From positions 48,416 through 58,919 of the forward strand of contig NW_004443518.1 in assembly GCF_000330505.1 (NCBI RefSeq): a DNA stretch of 10,504 nucleotides. The letters are read 5' to 3'. Origin of the DNA: Entamoeba invadens IP1 (lineage: Eukaryota > Evosea > Mastigamoebida > Endamoebidae). Within the stretch, counting starts at the first letter, position 1; each line of letters opens with the position of its first letter. This document shows, piece after piece, positions 7,864-10,504 of the stretch. A program made the translations under genes and the position numbers. A model generated the notes under the pieces. The model ran no database searches and had not been told where the DNA came from. It saw only the letters and a list, made by a program, of their open reading frames with translations.

Positions 7864-8910
7864 TTCTTGAATGAATTTTTATTATTGTTTTGTTTTTTTA
7901 ACAATATTTGTTTATTGAAATTGATATTAATTGGTTTATAACTACATGAAAATCATTTTATTGTTTTTTGTATTTTTTGATATCAATTAATAATTTATAA
8001 TATTCATTTTGAAATATGATAACACCCATTTAATTTAATTCACTTGTTAAAAACATATATTAACTCCAACTTAAAATTTGACTTCTTGCAATTGATTATC
8101 ATAAAAATTAATTAATATAATAGAGTCTGTTTAAACTATATTTAAAAATGATGAATTTTGTATTTTCTGGTTAACTGGTTATTATCAAAATACTTTGGGC
8201 CTGCACTTTAATTGTATTTGCCCAACTTTTAACTTAAAACCAGACCAAAAATTTCAAAGAAAATGTGATGTAATCACATTTTTTTTGTTATTGGAAAAAC
8301 AACCTTTGTATGTAAAGTATTAACAACACAAAATTACATATTAAAACATTTTTATTGATTATGTACATACCTAAAATCTAATGTAAAAAGATCATTATTG
8401 TAAAAATATTTATGAAAAGTGTTCAGAAACATGTTTTTAAAAACTTGATTTATATATAATTGCATTTGTGCTCCTGTCACATTTCGAGTAATTTGCTAAT
8501 AATGTCAATTTGTAGTGTCATTTTTAAGTATCATATAAAAGAAAAACATTCTCATCGAGTAAACTCTAGAATACTGTTTTTTAATTTTTTAAATGAAATT
8601 TTAGATATGTAAATATATGTATTATTATTATTTCGATATGTAAACATAAATAAACTATTCAACATACGACTTAGATAAATATTTTTTATTATAAAAATGT
8701 ATTTTTTTATAAAATATTTTATATCATTATTTTTAACTGTGTATTATCAAATTTGTTAAACGTATAACTCAAACTAAGGCATAAATTATACACGATAATT
8801 TTATCGGTATTGAGTGAACTAATATTTGTCGTTTAAGTTGTATAAATTATATATCATATTTATTTAAAATTGTTTTTAATTCAAAGAAAAATAAAACCTT
8901 ATAATCGTGA
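7864..8910. other. A+T-rich spacer, no protein gene seen
   Basis: About 1 kb between the LRR-kinase relic and tRNA-Thr. No coding signal is visible. It holds the G+C-containing paired segments at 8166-8286 (listed separately), a ten-base direct repeat GATATGTAAA (8604-8613 and 8635-8644), a 14-bp palindrome CGATAATTTTATCG (8793-8806) and GTTTTTAAAAAC near 8430. Confidence 0.5.
8166..8286 (+). ncRNA. Candidate structured RNA, speculative
   Basis: Three complementary pairs lie in order. TCTGGTT (8166-8172) pairs with AACCAGA (8238-8244). Nested inside, TTGGGC (8195-8200) pairs with GCCCAA (8220-8225). After a short linker, AAAATGTGAT (8260-8269) pairs with ATCACATTTT (8273-8282) over a three-base loop, ending in a run of eight T (8279-8286). 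Local G+C exceeds that of the flanks, which in A+T-biased genomes often marks RNA genes, and the T run could stop Pol III. I recognise no known RNA family, and internal A/B boxes are absent. Confidence 0.2.
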
Positions 8911-8983
8911 GGCCTCTTAGCATAGTTGGCAGTGCGTTTCCCTAGTAAGGAAAAGGTCGTGGGTTCAACTCCCACAGAGGCCT
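8911..8983 (+). tRNA. tRNA-Thr (anticodon AGU), intronless
   Basis: The cloverleaf is complete and regular at 73 bases. The acceptor GGCCTCT/AGAGGCC pairs perfectly, the D arm is GCAT/GTGC around AGTTGGCA, and the anticodon stem TTTCC/GGAAA encloses CTAGTAA. The variable loop is AGGTC, the T arm GTGGG-TTCAACT-CCCAC, and T73 the discriminator. The anticodon AGT reads ACU, and ACC after A34 is converted to inosine, as is usual in eukaryotes. A box TAGCATAGTTGG and B box GGTTCAACTCC both match consensus. It stands alone in A+T-rich DNA. Confidence 0.95.
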
Positions 8984-8988
8984 TAATA

Positions 8989-8992
8989 TTTT
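8989..8992 (+). terminator. RNA polymerase III terminator of tRNA-Thr
   Basis: The first run of four T residues lies five bases after the mature 3' end, the minimal Pol III terminator, giving a short trailer. Confidence 0.6.
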
Positions 8993-9493
8993 AAAAATAC
9001 AAAAAATCTTTAATGAAAATTTTAAAGCTCGTTTCAATTAAATAATATATTTATAACATTGTTATTATTTAAATAATTGTTTTTTATTAATAAATAATTT
9101 ATTTATTCTGTTTTTTAATTTATCATAATTCTAAATTATTTTTATTGTCATTTTTATTGTTTTATAATTAATTTTTATAGTTGTTTTTAATTCAGTTTCA
9201 TTTGAAATTATAATTTGTTTTTTTTGGACGATAAAAAGAAAAGCGAAAAGGAAAAACGTAATGTAGTGCAAAAACAATAGTTTTATTTTATTGTAAACAT
9301 CAAGCATTAGGTAAAACATGGAATCAACTTAAAACATAAAAAAGGGTATGGTTGCATGGTTTACTAATACATTTTATTACTTATAGTATGAATAACTTAA
9401 TAAAAGTGGCTGTACTATCATTATTTCAAATAATTGGCAAACTACTATTATCTAGTAACATATTTAAATATACCCCTTTCTATTTATTAAAAA

Positions 9494-9544
9494 ATTTGAT
9501 TATATGAAAACTAAAATATATGTACTATTTACATATAATCAAAT
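9494..9544. repeat. 13-bp perfect inverted repeat with 25-base loop
   Basis: ATTTGATTATATG (9494-9506) is the exact reverse complement of CATATAATCAAAT (9532-9544). The arms contain only two G:C pairs each. It could be a hairpin or the ends of a tiny non-autonomous element, but no target-site duplication is evident. Confidence 0.5.
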
Positions 9545-9854
9545 ATTCTTATAAAATAATACAAATTGTTAATTTATACAACATCTTTTTTATATTGTTT
9601 GTGTATTTTCATTTCTTTTGTTTTCATTTTGCTATTTTAGAAATAAATAGTAGTATATACCATACATATAGTTTCAATTGTTTTATTTATTATATTTTAT
9701 TAAAATAAACAAATAATAAAATAACTCTTTTACAATTAAAATGTAATAAAAAAACTAAAACAATTAGTTTTTAGAACCATTAAAAAAATGGAAGTTTAGA
9801 TCTAAAAACGGAGAACAAACCACCAAAATTCCAAAAATAAATATTTCATTCCAT

Positions 9855-9863
9855 TATTTAAAC
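9855..9863 (+). promoter_or_regulatory. TATTTAAAC core promoter box of the secreted-protein gene
   Basis: TATTTAAAC lies 45 bases before the ATG at 9900 and matches the Entamoeba consensus GTATTTAAA(G/C) except for the first G. AAAATTCA (9865-9872) resembles the initiator AAAAATTCA but is closer to the box than usual. A start about 30 bases downstream of the box would give a leader of roughly 15 bases. GAAC at 9813-9816 may be the third known Entamoeba element. Confidence 0.45.
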
Positions 9864-9899
9864 GAAAATTCAAAAAATTATATCTGAATTAATTGTTGA

Positions 9900-10504
9900 A
9901 TGTTGTTTCTCTGTGTTCTCTTATTTATTTCAGCATACTCACAAAATACTTACCTGTACGTAGCACAAGACGTTGATTGCCACCAATACCCACGTAACAG
10001 GAAATACAAAATGGATACATGCATTAAGACTGGTACTGGTTCGACAATATGGACAACAAATGATTGGACTTATTTCCAGAACAAATCGTACACAACCCCA
10101 GATTGTTCTGGAGAACCATTGGAATACTATGCTCCTTCGTCGAGTGATTGGTTCAACGTTGATTTGAAAAACAATCCATTAGCTTTTGTTTCGGACAAGA
10201 ATAAAGGGTGTGAAGATGGAGAAACGATTGATGGTGTTTATTATAACGACGAGTGCTTTTTGATATCAGGATGGTATAAATATTTTATTGTCAAAGAAAA
10301 TGGAAAAAGTTATCTCAAAAAGGGTTTTATGATGAATGACTGTAATGGTTCTCCACGTGAATATACAGAAAGTTATATTTGCAATAAATGCACATATGGA
10401 GTATTGGTTAAGTGTTATAATGTTGATGGAGATATCGATCGCACTGAAGCGTATGCAGAGGGAGAAATACCAAGTCCAGGATTCGAACCAAACCCAGACA
10501 AAGA
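9900..10504 (+). CDS. Uncharacterised secreted protein, 5' part (runs off the window)
   Basis: The ATG at 9900 opens a frame that stays open for 201 codons to the right edge, so the C-terminus is not visible. Residues 1-14 (MLFLCVLLFISAYS) are a clear signal peptide, and the mature part is cysteine-containing, polar and rich in Tyr, Asn and Asp. Two units share a pattern: Cys41 to Cys69, then DCSGEPLEY, and Cys119 to Cys148, then DCNGSPREY, so an internal duplication of about 80 residues is likely. A Cys-x2-Cys (ICNKC) follows the second. The visible end, SPGFEPNPDK, looks like a Pro/Glu linker before another domain or a stalk. I do not recognise the family; cell-surface or secreted location is inferred from the signal peptide alone. 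No intron is needed. The upstream promoter motifs support this start. Confidence 0.85.
   Translation, partial: MLFLCVLLFISAYSQNTYLYVAQDVDCHQYPRNRKYKMDTCIKTGTGSTIWTTNDWTYFQNKSYTTPDCSGEPLEYYAPSSSDWFNVDLKNNPLAFVSDKNKGCEDGETIDGVYYNDECFLISGWYKYFIVKENGKSYLKKGFMMNDCNGSPREYTESYICNKCTYGVLVKCYNVDGDIDRTEAYAEGEIPSPGFEPNPDK

Larger units (their letters stand above)
8993..9899. other. A+T-rich spacer upstream of the secreted-protein gene
   Basis: About 900 bases with no supported gene. Short open frames at 9131-9319 (minus) and 9520-9708 (plus) are rich in Phe, Ile, Lys and Tyr and look like composition artefacts. It holds the 13-bp inverted repeat at 9494-9544 and, near the right end, probable promoter elements including a GAAC at 9813-9816. 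Confidence 0.5.

Noticed and set aside
8148..8154. ATGATGA, matching a C box of C/D snoRNAs
   Set aside because: No CTGA D box or terminal stem is found at a suitable distance.
9338..9485. Possible short inverted-repeat element: AAAAAAGGGTAT on the left and ATACCCCTTT on the right
   Set aside because: The match needs a gap and extends under about 10 bases; no target-site duplication or second copy can be shown.
9946..9956. ATACTTACCTG, identical to the usual 5' end of U1 snRNA
   Set aside because: It lies in frame inside the secreted-protein gene just after its signal peptide, and no U1-like stem-loops follow.
10479..10489. Perfect B-box sequence GGTTCGAATCC on the minus strand
   Set aside because: The flanks cannot form a T stem or acceptor stem, and the bases encode G-F-E-P in the plus-strand gene.

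Overview
The window looks like nuclear DNA of an amoeba of the genus Entamoeba, and E. invadens would fit best. This rests on pattern recognition, not on a search. The non-coding DNA is extremely A+T-rich. The coding regions show no introns. Two genes encode BspA/TpLRR-type leucine-rich repeats behind the N-terminal domain seen in Entamoeba LRR proteins. One broken gene encodes a CxxC-rich surface ectodomain. TATTTAAA-like boxes sit just upstream of several ATGs, and there are two eukaryotic tRNA genes with internal A and B boxes, one with a short intron after position 37.

Layout, left to right. An intact 1071-codon BspA-like LRR gene lies on the + strand (88-3303). An A+T-rich spacer with two perfect palindromes follows. 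A decayed minus-strand gene (3933-4807) encoded a secreted Cys-rich protein with a C-terminal hydrophobic anchor; it now has one frameshift and two in-frame stops. After about 1 kb of spacer with a strong hairpin comes an intron-containing tRNA-Ile(UAU) gene (5861-5943) with a Pol III terminator. A second LRR gene (6341-7863) joins a short LRR array to a protein-kinase C-lobe. It carries a one-base frameshift, lacks most of the kinase N-lobe and has lost the HRD and DFG aspartates. A spacer of about 1 kb then holds a weak structured-RNA candidate, followed by tRNA-Thr(AGU) (8911-8983). Another spacer holds a 13-bp inverted repeat. Last is the 5' part of a gene for an uncharacterised secreted protein (9900 to beyond the window edge).

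The genes do not form an operon or an obvious pathway. The three protein-family loci besides the large LRR gene suggest a region of lineage-specific surface or secreted families under birth-and-death turnover: two of the four protein-coding loci are broken. The two tRNA genes are single-copy here and separated by about 3 kb, not arranged in tandem. I found no convincing new biological system. The points most worth checking are the LRR-pseudokinase relic, the Cys-rich relic, the acceptor-stem mismatch in tRNA-Ile, the candidate structured RNA near 8.2 kb and the internal duplication in the secreted protein at the right edge.
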